DNA of 64,000 bases, from positions 780,489-844,488 of the forward strand of contig NZ_FOKG01000001.1 in assembly GCF_900111885.1 (NCBI RefSeq). Reading direction: 5' to 3'. Positions within the stretch are counted from its first letter, which is position 1. Every line of letters begins with the position of its first letter. Of the stretch, positions 52,605 through 60,715 are shown piece by piece. The stretch comes from Amycolatopsis marina. Its GTDB lineage: Bacteria > Actinomycetota > Actinomycetes > Mycobacteriales > Pseudonocardiaceae. Below the pieces are notes generated by a model. It was not told where the DNA came from and did no database searches. It was given only the letters and a program-made list of their open reading frames with translations. The position numbers and the translations under genes are program-made.

Positions 52605-53809
52605 CGGAGGAGATCGAGCGCGTCTTCCGCGAGGAGTACGGGCGCGCGGTAGCCGTCCTGGTCCGCGTTTTCGGCAGCATCGACGTCGCCGAGGAGGCGG
52701 TCCAGGACGCGTTCACCGCCGCGGTGCGGCGGTGGCCCGACGAGGGCCGGCCACCGAGCCCGGCGGGCTGGATCATCACCACCGCGCGGAACCGTGCCAT
52801 CGACCGATTGCGGCGCGAGGCCGGCCGAGACGACCGCCAGGCCCGCGCGGCCCTGCTGCAAGCCCGCGATCAGCCGGTGGAGGAGGACATCGTGCCCGAC
52901 GAACGGCTTCGGCTGATCTTCACCTGCTGCCACCCGGCGCTCGCCCCGGCCGCGCGGGTCGCGCTCACACTGCGGCTGCTCGGCGGTCTGACCACCACCG
53001 AGATCGCCCGCGCGTTCCTGGTGCCGGAGAAGACCATGGCGCAGCGGATCGTGCGCGCCAAGGGCAAGATCCGCGCGGCGCGCATCCCGTACCGGGTACC
53101 GGGTGAGGCAGATCTGCCGGACCGACTGCCGGCCGTGCTCGCGGTGCTCTACCTGGTGTTCAACGAGGGCTACGCGGCCAGTTCCGGCGAGACGCTGACG
53201 CGCGCGGACCTGTCCGCCGAGGCGATCCGGCTGGGGCGGTTACTGGCCGGACTGATGCCCGACGAGCCCGAGGTGCTGGGCCTGCTCGCGCTGATGCTGC
53301 TGACCGAGTCCCGGCGGGATGCCCGCATCGGCCCGGGGGGTGAGCTGGTGCTGCTGGCCGATCAGGATCGCGGCCGGTGGGACCGGGGTCTGATCGCCGA
53401 AGGCCAGGCGCTGGTGCGGCGCTGCCTGCGGCGCGGACAGCCAGGGCCGTACCAGATCCAGGCGGCGATCAGCGCGGTGCACAGCGACGCCCCAACCGCT
53501 GCCGACACCGACTGGCGGCAGGTGGTGGCGTTGTACGACCAGCTGCTGGCGGTCGCGCCGAGCCCGGTCGCGGCGTTGCACCGCGCCGTCGCCGTGTCGG
53601 AGGTGCACGGCCCGTCGGCCGGACTTGCCCAGGTCGAGTCGCTGGACCTGGACGGGTACTACCTGTTCCACGCGATCCGGGCGGATCTGCTGCGCCGACT
53701 GGACCGGCGGGAGGAGGCGGCACGGGCGTACGCGGCGGCGCTGGCGCGAACCGGCAATGCCGCCGAGCGGGAGTTCCTCACCCGCCGGTTACGCGAGTGC
53801 GGCGGGTAG
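52601..53809 (+). CDS. ECF42-type RNA polymerase sigma factor with TPR-like extension
   Basis: 402 residues. Sigma regions: [37 protein letters not shown] (region 2), [20 protein letters not shown], and [34 protein letters not shown] (region 4). A long DUF6596/TPR-like extension of over 200 residues follows ([56 protein letters not shown]). This is the ECF42 layout, usually controlled through that extension instead of an anti-sigma factor. The start is TTG 52601, overlapping the YCII stop (TTGA), with no ribosome site of its own. Confidence 0.93.
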   Translation: MTEEIERVFREEYGRAVAVLVRVFGSIDVAEEAVQDAFTAAVRRWPDEGRPPSPAGWIITTARNRAIDRLRREAGRDDRQARAALLQARDQPVEEDIVPDERLRLIFTCCHPALAPAARVALTLRLLGGLTTTEIARAFLVPEKTMAQRIVRAKGKIRAARIPYRVPGEADLPDRLPAVLAVLYLVFNEGYAASSGETLTRADLSAEAIRLGRLLAGLMPDEPEVLGLLALMLLTESRRDARIGPGGELVLLADQDRGRWDRGLIAEGQALVRRCLRRGQPGPYQIQAAISAVHSDAPTAADTDWRQVVALYDQLLAVAPSPVAALHRAVAVSEVHGPSAGLAQVESLDLDGYYLFHAIRADLLRRLDRREEAARAYAAALARTGNAAEREFLTRRLRECGG

Positions 53810-53856
53810 GGCGTTCGTCGGGGATGCGAACCGACCACCCAGTGTGATGCAACTTC

Positions 53857-53982
53857 CTACCTCCAACCGCACTTTCCCGGGAAAGGGCCGCTTTGCAGTG
53901 GGGGCACTTTCCCGGGAAAGTGCCGTTGGGGGTAGTTAACGGTGGTGTCGATCTTGCTTGGGCGTACTTGCAGACGCACCAT
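53857..53982 (-). CDS. Possible 41-aa ORF carried by the inverted repeat element
   Basis: ATG 53982 opens a frame MVRLQVRPSKIDTTVNYP followed by HFPGKV, then PFPGKC from the second palindrome, to a TAG. It parallels the 40-codon frame at 37721 in the other copy: same start position relative to the palindrome, same frame. No clear ribosome site is visible, and it could be a chance frame in a conserved non-coding element. Confidence 0.25.
   Translation of the reverse strand: MVRLQVRPSKIDTTVNYPQRHFPGKVPPLQSGPFPGKCGWR
53870..53887. repeat. Dispersed palindrome, copy 6 (one mismatch)
   Basis: Reads CACTTTCCCGGGAAAGGG, differing from the consensus by one base. It is 61 bp after the sigma-factor stop. 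Confidence 0.75.
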
Positions 53983-53990
53983 CCCTGGAC
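53905..53990. repeat. Extended repeat element (inverted copy) with palindrome copy 7
   Basis: Palindrome at 53905-53922 plus bases 53923-53990, which match the reverse complement of 37713-37780 at 55 of 68 positions. It lies in the intergenic space between convergent sigma and DUF397 genes. Confidence 0.8.
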
Positions 53991-54013
53991 GGGAGGGTTG
54001 CTCTCCGCCCGGG

Positions 54014-54205
54014 TCAGCGCAGGTTGGTGAGGAACCGGGACCAGGAGGCCGGGGTGAAGGTGAGTGCCGGGGTGGCCGGGCTCTTCGAGTCGCGCACGCC
54101 CACGGCGGCGGAGGTGACCGCCACCTCGACGCAGTTGCTCTGGTCCTCACTGCCGCCGTCGCTGAAACTGCTCTTGCGCCATGCGGGGAACACTGCATCG
54201 GCCAT
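54014..54205 (-). CDS. DUF397 domain-containing protein
   Basis: A 63-residue classic DUF397: AWRKSSFSDGGSEDQSNCVEVAV, VGVRDSKSPATPALTFTPASWSRFL. Begins at ATG 54205, 17 nt after the XRE regulator. It mirrors the pair at 5.8-6.9 kb. In Streptomyces this type of partner modulates the regulator; here that is inferred. Confidence 0.92.
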   Translation of the reverse strand: MADAVFPAWRKSSFSDGGSEDQSNCVEVAVTSAAVGVRDSKSPATPALTFTPASWSRFLTNLR

Positions 54206-54222
54206 GTCCGGCTCCTCGGTCG

Positions 54223-55092
54223 CTACTGCAGATCCTCGGCCAGCCGCTGCAGGAACGCGATGCTCGACGCCTCGTCGAGTGCCATTCCGCGGAGCCGGTC
54301 GAACTTCAGCTTAGCCCGATCGACCTCGTGTTTCTTCTCCGTGTCGGAACCGCCGAAGGCGTGCTCGACGTACAGCGTGTCCGGCAGCACCCGCCGGGGA
54401 AAGCGCAGGATCACGAACCCGCCGGCCATGCTGACGTGCGCGCCCGCTTCGATCGGGACGATCTGCAGGGACACGGTGGGCAGCTCCGCGAGTTCGGCCA
54501 GGTGGGCGAGCTGGCCGTACATCACCTCGACGCCGCCCACTCGGCAGCGCAGGGCGGTCTCGTGCACCACCGCCTCCAGGCTCAGCGGCCGCCGGGCGTC
54601 CCGCAACCGCTCCTGCCGGATCATCCGCACCCGCACGCCGTTCTCGATCCGCTCCGGCCGGACCTCGCCCTGCGCCTCGAAGATCGCGCGGGCGTAGCCA
54701 GCCGTCTGCAGCAGGCCGGGTGCCAGCAGCGGCTCGAACGTGCGCGCCGACTCCGCGTCGCTCTCCAGCGTGATGTAGCCACGGCCGTGGATGCCGTAGG
54801 CCTGCCACCAGCCCTTTCTGTGCGAGCGGCGGCAGAGGTCGAGAATCTCCTCGTAGCGGTTGACCTCGTTGTAGACGTCGAGCATGCTCTTGGCGACGTG
54901 GATGTTGAGCCCCTGCTGGCCGTTCTCCAGCCTGCTCAGCGACGCGGTGGTGTACTCGATGGCGCGGGCCGCCTCACCGAGAGACAGCCCGGTTCGCTCA
55001 CGCAACTGCCGCATGATCCGGCCGAGCCTGCGGCGCGTGATCGTCGGGCCGTAGTCGTCCTCGGCCACTTCCCCCGCGTACTCCCCGGTCAC
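54223..55092 (-). CDS. XRE-family regulator with DUF5753 domain (Scr1-type)
   Basis: 289 residues. The HTH lies at about 15-75 (RLGRIMRQLRERTGLSLGEAARAIEYTTASLSRLENGQQGL). The DUF5753 domain follows: FEPLLAPGLLQTAGYARAIFEA, ERLRDARRPLSLEAVVHETALRCRVGG and LYVEHAFGGSDTEK. A DUF397 gene follows 17 nt later. Start ATG 55092. It is the second Scr1-type pair in the window. Confidence 0.93.
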   Translation of the reverse strand: MTGEYAGEVAEDDYGPTITRRRLGRIMRQLRERTGLSLGEAARAIEYTTASLSRLENGQQGLNIHVAKSMLDVYNEVNRYEEILDLCRRSHRKGWWQAYGIHGRGYITLESDAESARTFEPLLAPGLLQTAGYARAIFEAQGEVRPERIENGVRVRMIRQERLRDARRPLSLEAVVHETALRCRVGGVEVMYGQLAHLAELAELPTVSLQIVPIEAGAHVSMAGGFVILRFPRRVLPDTLYVEHAFGGSDTEKKHEVDRAKLKFDRLRGMALDEASSIAFLQRLAEDLQ

Positions 55093-55161
55093 CGATTACC
55101 TCCCGCGTACGGTCCTGTACGCAGTGTCCACCAGGGATGGCGAGCGTGTAATTACACGTCC

Positions 55162-55527
55162 TCAGTCCCGGCCGAGTTTGCGACGCCGGGCGTGCTGCGT
55201 CGCCAAGGCTTCGAACGCCTTGCGGAGCGGTGCTCGGATTTCCGGAACCAGGGAGCAAGTCCGCCCGTCGATCTCGATCATGGGCACGAATCCGAACGCT
55301 TCGGCCGCCCTATTGAGAAACGTCGCCCGGATCTCCTCCTCGGGGGACATCGTGTGCGGCTTCCCATCGGCAATTATCCGCAGTAGCTCAATGCGTTCGG
55401 GCGCTAGCGATTTGACAAGCAGATGGAGCTCATCAACGGTCTCCGGAGTGTCCTGCCAGCGGGTTGTGGGATTCAGTGCCGAATTCTCTGTCCAGTGCCA
55501 ATTTGCGTCACGCTCGCGTCGTTCCAT
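55162..55527 (-). CDS. Hypothetical protein downstream of the PIN toxin
   Basis: 121 residues, highly charged: ALNPTTRWQDTPETVDELHLLVKSLAPERIELLRIIADG, then a basic C-terminus (FEALATQHARRRKLGRD). The N-terminal half carries two possible amphipathic helices. No family recognised. It lies 39 nt after the PIN gene on the same strand and may belong to the module, or be an independent gene. Base composition is less GC-rich than most neighbours. Confidence 0.6.
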   Translation of the reverse strand: MERRERDANWHWTENSALNPTTRWQDTPETVDELHLLVKSLAPERIELLRIIADGKPHTMSPEEEIRATFLNRAAEAFGFVPMIEIDGRTCSLVPEIRAPLRKAFEALATQHARRRKLGRD

Positions 55528-55566
55528 GTCATGTCTCGCTTACCTAGACGGAAGCACGCGGCTTCG

Positions 55567-56163
55567 CTACCGGTCACCGCGAATTGATAGATGGCCCTGA
55601 TACGTGCGTACACGTTTCGCGAACTGAGGGCAGCCCGCAGCCTCCAGATGCTCGGCCAGCGGCGCCTTGCCTTGTTTCTTACGCCGCCAGTACTCCGTCT
55701 GCTCCAGGGTCACCGCGCACACAATCTCCGGGACGCTCTTATCAACAAGAACGAAGAAGTCATCGGGTGTGTAGACCTCGTACGGCAGCAGATCCGGATT
55801 GACGGGGCCGCCGGAAAAACCACCGTCGCAGGTCAACAGGATGTCAGCGTCGCAAGCGAGGGCGGCCGCGTGGACATGTTGGTCATGCGGGTCCGTGCCT
55901 TGAAACGAACCGTCGACCACGAAATCCTCCACGCGGCCGCCCTCGAAAGTTCTCGCGATCGTGTCACGTATCGCTCTGGTCTGCCGACCGTCCCAGCTCG
56001 GGTGGTTGCGTCTGAGCTGATAGACCGCCTCCGCGAGGATGTCCTCCGTCCAGTAGACGTTGTAGACCTCGCCACCGGGGTTGATGTAGATGAGGGCCAG
56101 CCAATCGCGCAGAGTCCTGGAGAACAGAACATTCGCGTCTACGAGAACTCTCTGCGCGGACAT
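55567..56163 (-). CDS. PIN-domain toxin-like protein
   Basis: 198 residues. PIN-fold acidic residues appear in RVLVDANVLFSR (near residue 9), TEDILAEAVYQL, and DPHDQHVHAAALACDADILLTCDG. The C-terminal 60 residues form an extra helical part (TLEQTEYWRRKKQGKAPLAEHL). PIN proteins are usually RNases of toxin-antitoxin systems. The upstream excisionase-type HTH gene, 50 nt away on the same strand, is the likely antitoxin/regulator. This is a larger type than the classic VapC (about 130 residues). Confidence 0.85.
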   Translation of the reverse strand: MSAQRVLVDANVLFSRTLRDWLALIYINPGGEVYNVYWTEDILAEAVYQLRRNHPSWDGRQTRAIRDTIARTFEGGRVEDFVVDGSFQGTDPHDQHVHAAALACDADILLTCDGGFSGGPVNPDLLPYEVYTPDDFFVLVDKSVPEIVCAVTLEQTEYWRRKKQGKAPLAEHLEAAGCPQFAKRVRTYQGHLSIRGDR

Positions 56164-56212
56164 GGGCCCAGGCTAACGAGCGCCAGGCCCTCGGCGTGGA
56201 CCGGCTGATTGT

Positions 56213-56644
56213 TCAGTCCTCATCCTCCAGTGCGCGCAACTCATCGAATGCCGCGCGCCGACGCTGCTGGCGCTGACGTTGAAACTGCAGTACGTCAGCC
56301 GTGCGCAACCTTGTATGCGTGCCCACTTTGTGTGCGGTGATCTCACCTGCTTTGATCATCTTCATCAGGGTCGGCCTCGACACGCCGAGTTGCTTCGCCG
56401 CTGTCGTCGTGGTCAGTTCCTCAGGCATCGCGCCCACGGTGACCGTGCCTCCAGCGGCCACGACACGCAGAATCCGGCCGACGATCGCGGACAACTCCGG
56501 TGGAAGTGCCACCGCCTTTCCACCTGTGGTGGATGCGGTGAACTGTTCGCTGTCGCGTGGCAGCTCCTGCACGACGTCACGCGCCTGAGTCAGCGCGCGT
56601 TCGTTCGCCATCAGCACGTCACGCTCGCCCAGAACCGCAGACAC
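56213..56644 (-). CDS. Excisionase-type helix-turn-helix antitoxin/regulator
   Basis: 143 residues. The C-terminal part has the excisionase/binding-domain HTH (TTTTAAKQLGVSRPTLMKMIKAGEI, HKVGTHTRLRTADVLQF) and a charged end (RQQRRRAAFDELRALEDED) that could contact the PIN toxin. The start is taken as GTG 56644, behind AGAGAGGTC; upstream in-frame ATGs overlap the operator repeats. It likely represses its own operon through those repeats. Confidence 0.85.
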   Translation of the reverse strand: MSAVLGERDVLMANERALTQARDVVQELPRDSEQFTASTTGGKAVALPPELSAIVGRILRVVAAGGTVTVGAMPEELTTTTAAKQLGVSRPTLMKMIKAGEITAHKVGTHTRLRTADVLQFQRQRQQRRRAAFDELRALEDED

Positions 56645-56675
56645 CGCTGACCTCTCTCCGCCGTGTGAAGATTTA

Positions 56676-56709
56676 CAGATACAAGTGTGCAGGCTTTCAG
56701 ATGCAAGTG
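56676..56709. promoter_or_regulatory. Direct repeats CAGATACAAGTG / CAGATGCAAGTG upstream of toxin-antitoxin genes
   Basis: Two near-identical 12-bp repeats, 22 bp apart start to start (two helical turns), just upstream of the HTH gene. The position and spacing fit autoregulation by the HTH protein. The repeats are seen; binding is inferred. Confidence 0.6.
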
Positions 56710-56782
56710 CAAGCCTGACCTCGTTCTGCTCCGCCTCCAGCATGCTGTGATGCATCCGCGGCCGATCGCCACCACTCGGCGC

Positions 56783-57133
56783 TCAGCCCCAGCCGAGTTC
56801 GTGCAGGCGGGCGTCGTCGATGCCGAAGTGGTGGGCGATCTCGTGCACGACGGTGATGACGACCTCCTCGACCACGTCCTCCTCGCTGTCGCAGATCGCC
56901 AGGATTGGTTCGCGGTAGATGAAGATCTGGTCCGGCAGCACGCCGCCGTAGTCCGCCATCCGCTCGGTCAGGGCGATGCCGTGGTACAGCCCGAGGATGT
57001 CCGGCTCCTCGGGATTGCGGTCCTCGACCAGCACCACGACGTTGTCCATCGCCTCGGCGAACTGGGTGGGCACCAGGTCAAGCGCGTCCGCGACCAGTTC
57101 CTCGAAGCGGAGCAGGGGCATTTCCACCGGCAT
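56783..57133 (-). CDS. Metallopeptidase family protein (Rv3836-like zincin)
   Basis: 116 residues. Zinc motif HEIAHHFGIDD (HExxH with downstream D). The rest includes FEELVADALDLVPTQFAEAMDNVVVLVEDRNP and ILGLYHGIALTER. This is the small zincin-like family found next to septum-formation genes (Rv3836 in M. tuberculosis). No signal peptide; substrate unknown. It follows the septum-formation gene with 6 nt spacing. Confidence 0.92.
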   Translation of the reverse strand: MPVEMPLLRFEELVADALDLVPTQFAEAMDNVVVLVEDRNPEEPDILGLYHGIALTERMADYGGVLPDQIFIYREPILAICDSEEDVVEEVVITVVHEIAHHFGIDDARLHELGWG

Positions 57134-57139
57134 CCCGCC

Positions 57140-58126
57140 TCAGCCGCCGGTGCCCGGCTCGCCGGACTTCTCCGCGCCGGAGGACTCTGCGGGCTTCGAC
57201 GGCGACGTGGTCTTCTCGGCCTTTTTCACGCTGCCCTTCACGACAGCGAGACCGCTGTCGTCCTCCAGCGTGGCGCCGACCTTGCAGTTGACCTTGGTGG
57301 AACCGACGTCCCAGCTCTCCTGTTCGCGCACGTCCCAGCCGAGGATCAGGCCCTTCTCGTCCAGGTCCACGCCACCGGTGTACTTGTCGGCGGCCTTGTT
57401 GCACTCGACGTCGAGCCAGGTCTGCTGGTCGTCCTGATTGGGCCAGCCGTCCTTGAACCGGTCCTTCAGGTCCAGCGTCGCGACGATCTCGTAGGCGTGC
57501 GGGCCAGCACAGTCCACCGGGTCGCCGACCGTCTTGCCGGTCAGCGCGAGGCAGGTGCCGGGCTCCCAGACCATCGACTGGTCCAGTTCCTTCGCCGGGC
57601 CGGTCAGGGGTTGCAGCTGCCCACCGGGGCCCGCCCACTGCACGCCGCACCGCAGCTGGCGATCACCTTCGGCCCACTTCGTCTCGGGCGGCCGGAGCAG
57701 GCCGACGGTCAGCTTGCCGAACGGGTCCAGCTTCGTGCCGAGGTACTTCTCCGCGGGCTCCGAGCAGTGTTCCTGGGCGATATGCCGCCAGAGGGTGAGG
57801 TCCGGCGAGGGAGCGCCCTGCGGAAATTTGTCCGAGATGTCCACCACACCGACCACCTCGAACAGGTGCGGCTCGGCGCAGGGAATTGTCCTCGCGTCGG
57901 CGGCATCGGGCTTGGACCAGGTGAGGCAGCTGCCCGGAGGGGACTGGAACGCCTGCTGCCGGGCCTGCTCCCGGGCGACGAGGACCGGGTCCTCCTGCTC
58001 GATCTGCCAGGAAAACACCCAGCTCAGGGCGAGCGCGACGATGGCTCCGACGGCCGCGGCGGCCATCAGCAGTTGAGTGCGCAGGGCTCCACCGTTCGAC
58101 CGGAACCGCGCGTCGTCGTCGGACAT
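57140..58126 (-). CDS. Septum-formation family membrane protein (Rv3835-like)
   Basis: 328 residues. One transmembrane segment near residues 17-40 (LLMAAAAVGAIVALALSWVF), then an extracytoplasmic portion with two similar halves, each with Cys pairs: SCLTWSKPDAADARTIPCAEPHLFEVVGVVDIS and TCLALTGKTVGDPVDCAGPHAYEIVATLDL. A Lys/Ser-rich tail ends it. The family is named for septum formation; direct function is uncertain. Order septum-metallopeptidase matches mycobacteria, where serS is nearby. Confidence 0.9.
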   Translation of the reverse strand: MSDDDARFRSNGGALRTQLLMAAAAVGAIVALALSWVFSWQIEQEDPVLVAREQARQQAFQSPPGSCLTWSKPDAADARTIPCAEPHLFEVVGVVDISDKFPQGAPSPDLTLWRHIAQEHCSEPAEKYLGTKLDPFGKLTVGLLRPPETKWAEGDRQLRCGVQWAGPGGQLQPLTGPAKELDQSMVWEPGTCLALTGKTVGDPVDCAGPHAYEIVATLDLKDRFKDGWPNQDDQQTWLDVECNKAADKYTGGVDLDEKGLILGWDVREQESWDVGSTKVNCKVGATLEDDSGLAVVKGSVKKAEKTTSPSKPAESSGAEKSGEPGTGG

Positions 58127-58284
58127 CTATTCCATGATGCCAGTGCGACTCGAGCGGGTGGACCGAGCGACCCGTTACGGGACCGAACTCGGCGTTGCAC
58201 GTTCTTCACCTCACTGGAGTAGATAGTGTGGTGACGGGGGCCGGCAGCTCAAATTCGTGGTGCCCAGCGGTTACGGAGTGCTTG

Positions 58285-58884
58285 ATGACAGAAGACAACA
58301 CCCCCGGCGGGGAGCAACCACGCAAGCGCGGGTCGATGCGGCGCCAGGACGCCGAGTCGACCAGCCCGCGCGAGCCGACGCTCGCCGAGCAGCGCGCACG
58401 CCGCAAGGCGATGATCGAAGAGAAGGAGCGCGAGGCCGCAGAGCACGAGGCGCGGGAGGTCGCCGAACAGAAGGCCGCGACCCGGCGCAAGGTCCTCATC
58501 GGCGGCGGCGTGACCGTCGGCCTCGTCGGGCTGATCGCCACCTTCTACACGGTTGCCCAGCCGGAGACGGTGACCGCGGTCTGCACCGACGCCGACGGCA
58601 CCGTGGTGGACGAGCAGTACTGCGACGAGGACTACGCCCAGCAGCAGGGCGGTTACACCAGCGGCGGATTCATCTTCCTGCCGATCGGCGGCTTCGGCGG
58701 TGGTAGTGGCCAGTACCGCTACAACTACGGCGGCAGCGGCACCGTGGGCAGCCAGGTCTCCGGCGGCAGTTTCAGCAAGCCGTCGAACGCGAACATCTCC
58801 ACCAAGTCGGGCAAGTCCGTCCAGCGCGGTGGGTTCGGGATCAGCAGCAAGTCCGGTGGATTCGGCAAGAGCGGGGGCTCGTAA
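58285..58884 (+). CDS. DUF1190-like Gly/Ser-rich membrane protein
   Basis: 199 residues. A charged N-terminal part with a helical stretch (AEQRARRKAMIEEKEREAAEHEA) is followed by one transmembrane segment (KVLIGGGVTVGLVGLIATF), then CTDADGTVVDEQYCDEDYAQQQ and a Gly/Ser-rich tail (GGFGISSKSGGFGKSGGS). The layout matches DUF1190 (YgiB/YjfM) proteins. ATG 58285 follows GGAGTG. Its stop is followed immediately by the start codon of the glutathionylspermidine-synthase-like gene, so they form an operon. Confidence 0.75.
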   Translation: MTEDNTPGGEQPRKRGSMRRQDAESTSPREPTLAEQRARRKAMIEEKEREAAEHEAREVAEQKAATRRKVLIGGGVTVGLVGLIATFYTVAQPETVTAVCTDADGTVVDEQYCDEDYAQQQGGYTSGGFIFLPIGGFGGGSGQYRYNYGGSGTVGSQVSGGSFSKPSNANISTKSGKSVQRGGFGISSKSGGFGKSGGS

Positions 58885-60051
58885 TTGCGCAGGGACTCGC
58901 ACGCTCCGCGCCGGAACTGGCAAAGCACCGTCGAGGAGCAGGGGCTGGTCTTCGGCACCCCCGCCCGGTACGAATCGGGGCAGGCCCGGCCCTACTGGGA
59001 CGAGTCGGTGCACTACGTGCTCGAGATGGACGAGGTCCTCTCGGTCGAGGCCGACGTCGAACTGCTGCACTCGATGTGCCTCGAAGCCGTGGACAACGTC
59101 GTGCTCACCGAGCGGTACGCGGACTTCGGCATCCCCGAGTGGATCTGGCCACACATCGCCGAGTCGTGGAAGCGGCGTGACCCGCACGTCTACGGCCGGT
59201 TCGACCTGCGCTACGACGGCCGGAGCCCGGCCAAGCTGCTGGAGTACAACGCCGACACCCCGACCTCGCTGCTGGAGGCCGCCGTTGTGCAGTGGCACTG
59301 GAAGACCGAGGTCTTCCCCGACGACGACCAGTGGAACTCCATCCACGAGCGGATGGTGGAGCGCTGGGAGGAGATCGGCGGCCTGCTTCCTTCGAAGGAG
59401 CTGCACTTCTCCTGGTCCAGCGCCGACACCAGCGGTGAGGACCACATCACCACCTCCTATCTGCAGGAGACCGCGGCGGAGGCCGGGCTGGACACCGTCG
59501 GTCTGGCCATCGAGGAGATCGGCTGGGATCCGCTGCTGAAGCGGTTCGTCGATCTCGAAGAGGCGCCGATGAACACGGTGGTGAAGCTCTATCCGTGGGA
59601 GTGGGTGGTCGACGAGGAGTTCGGCCGCTACGCCGTCGAGTCGCTGCCGCAGACGCTGTGGGTCGAGCCGTTGTGGAAGATGCTGCTGTCCAACAAGGCG
59701 ATCCTGGCGCTCCTGTGGGAGAACTATCCGGGGCACCCGAACCTGCTGCCCACCTTTCTGGATGACCCAGGCCTGCTCACCGAGTACGTGCGCAAGCCGA
59801 AGCTCGGCAGGGAGGGCGCGAACGTGCAGATCGTCGCCACCGGCTACGAGACGCAGACCGGCGGTGTCTACGGCGCCGAAGGCTTCGTCTACCAGGCGTT
59901 CGACCCGCTGCCGGAGTTCGACGGCTACCGGCCCGCGCTCGGTGCGTGGATCGTCGGCGACAACTCCGCTGGTCTCGGTATCCGGGAGACGGCGGGGCTC
60001 GTCACCGACGACGGTGCCGCGTTTGTCCCCCACCGCATTCCCGAGTCGTGA
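58885..60051 (+). CDS. Glutathionylspermidine synthase family protein
   Basis: 388 residues of the GSP_synth ATP-grasp-like family. Signatures: YESGQARPYWDESVHYVL, RFDLRYDGRSPAKLLEYNADTPTSLLE, LYPWEWVVDEEFGRY, and VQIVATGYETQTGGVYGAEGFVYQAF. Members ligate glutathione-type peptides to polyamines in enterobacteria. In actinobacteria, which lack glutathione, the substrate is unknown. The start TTG 58885 immediately follows the previous stop. The DUF1190-GSS-DUF350 order parallels the E. coli yjfM/yjfC/yjfL group. Confidence 0.92.
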   Translation: MRRDSHAPRRNWQSTVEEQGLVFGTPARYESGQARPYWDESVHYVLEMDEVLSVEADVELLHSMCLEAVDNVVLTERYADFGIPEWIWPHIAESWKRRDPHVYGRFDLRYDGRSPAKLLEYNADTPTSLLEAAVVQWHWKTEVFPDDDQWNSIHERMVERWEEIGGLLPSKELHFSWSSADTSGEDHITTSYLQETAAEAGLDTVGLAIEEIGWDPLLKRFVDLEEAPMNTVVKLYPWEWVVDEEFGRYAVESLPQTLWVEPLWKMLLSNKAILALLWENYPGHPNLLPTFLDDPGLLTEYVRKPKLGREGANVQIVATGYETQTGGVYGAEGFVYQAFDPLPEFDGYRPALGAWIVGDNSAGLGIRETAGLVTDDGAAFVPHRIPES

Positions 60052-60112
60052 TAGAAGCACCACCAAACAGCACAATTCACCCGCTTAACCACAGCCAACA
60101 CTGGGAGTACCT

Positions 60113-60562
60113 GTGACGACCCTCGCGTTGTCCGAAAATTTCGGCACCGACCTCGTAAACGGGATCGGCGCGATCCTGCTCTACGGCATCATCGGCCTGC
60201 TGATGATGCTGGTCGGCTTCTACGCCATCGACTGGACGACGCCGGGCAAGCTGTCCGAACTGGTCCGCAGGGGCCTGCCGAACGCGGTGATCGTGACCGC
60301 CTCGGGACTGCTGTCGATGGCGTTCATCATCGTGGTGGCCATCTTCAACTCGGCCAGCGATCTCACCGAGGGCCTGATCACCTCGCTGGTCTACGGCCTG
60401 CTCGGGATCATCGTCCAGGTGCTCGCGGTGCGGCTGCTGGAGTGGGCGACCCGCATCGACCTGCGCTCGACCATGGAGAGCGAGACCTTCGCCGCGGTGA
60501 GTGTCGTGGTGGCATCCGCGCACCTCGCGCTGGGTCTCGTGGTCGCCGTGGCGATCTCGTAG
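60113..60562 (+). CDS. DUF350 membrane protein (YjfL-like)
   Basis: 149 residues with four hydrophobic segments: IGAILLYGIIGLLMMLVGFYAI, LPNAVIVTASGLLSMAFIIVVAIF, ITSLVYGLLGIIVQVLAVRLLEW and FAAVSVVVASAHLALGLVVAVAI. Two similar halves fit DUF350. It begins at GTG 60113, 61 nt after the GSS stop, in the same operon. A strong terminator follows. Confidence 0.9.
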   Translation: MTTLALSENFGTDLVNGIGAILLYGIIGLLMMLVGFYAIDWTTPGKLSELVRRGLPNAVIVTASGLLSMAFIIVVAIFNSASDLTEGLITSLVYGLLGIIVQVLAVRLLEWATRIDLRSTMESETFAAVSVVVASAHLALGLVVAVAIS

Positions 60563-60616
60563 CCACTTGTCAAGTACGTCGTAAGGTAAATGTGACCTCT
60601 CCGTGAGGTTTCGACT

Positions 60617-60654
60617 AAACCCCCGGTGACCAGGAAAGACGTCACCGGGGGTTT
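60617..60654 (+). terminator. Rho-independent-type terminator after the DUF350 gene
   Basis: Perfect 14-bp stem AAACCCCCGGTGAC / GTCACCGGGGGTTT with a 10-nt loop, beginning 55 nt after the DUF350 stop. The T-run is short (TTTGT), as usual in high-GC species. It could also act on the opposite strand. Confidence 0.8.
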
Positions 60655-60715
60655 GTCGTGCGGAGTGAAGTTGATCTACAACGGGTCGGCTCGGGCGGAA
60701 TCCGCCACTAGCGTG

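Noticed and set aside
58249..60075. A 608-codon minus-strand frame opposite the glutathionylspermidine-synthase operon
   Set aside because: Shadow frame; no domain, and the opposite-strand genes are convincing.
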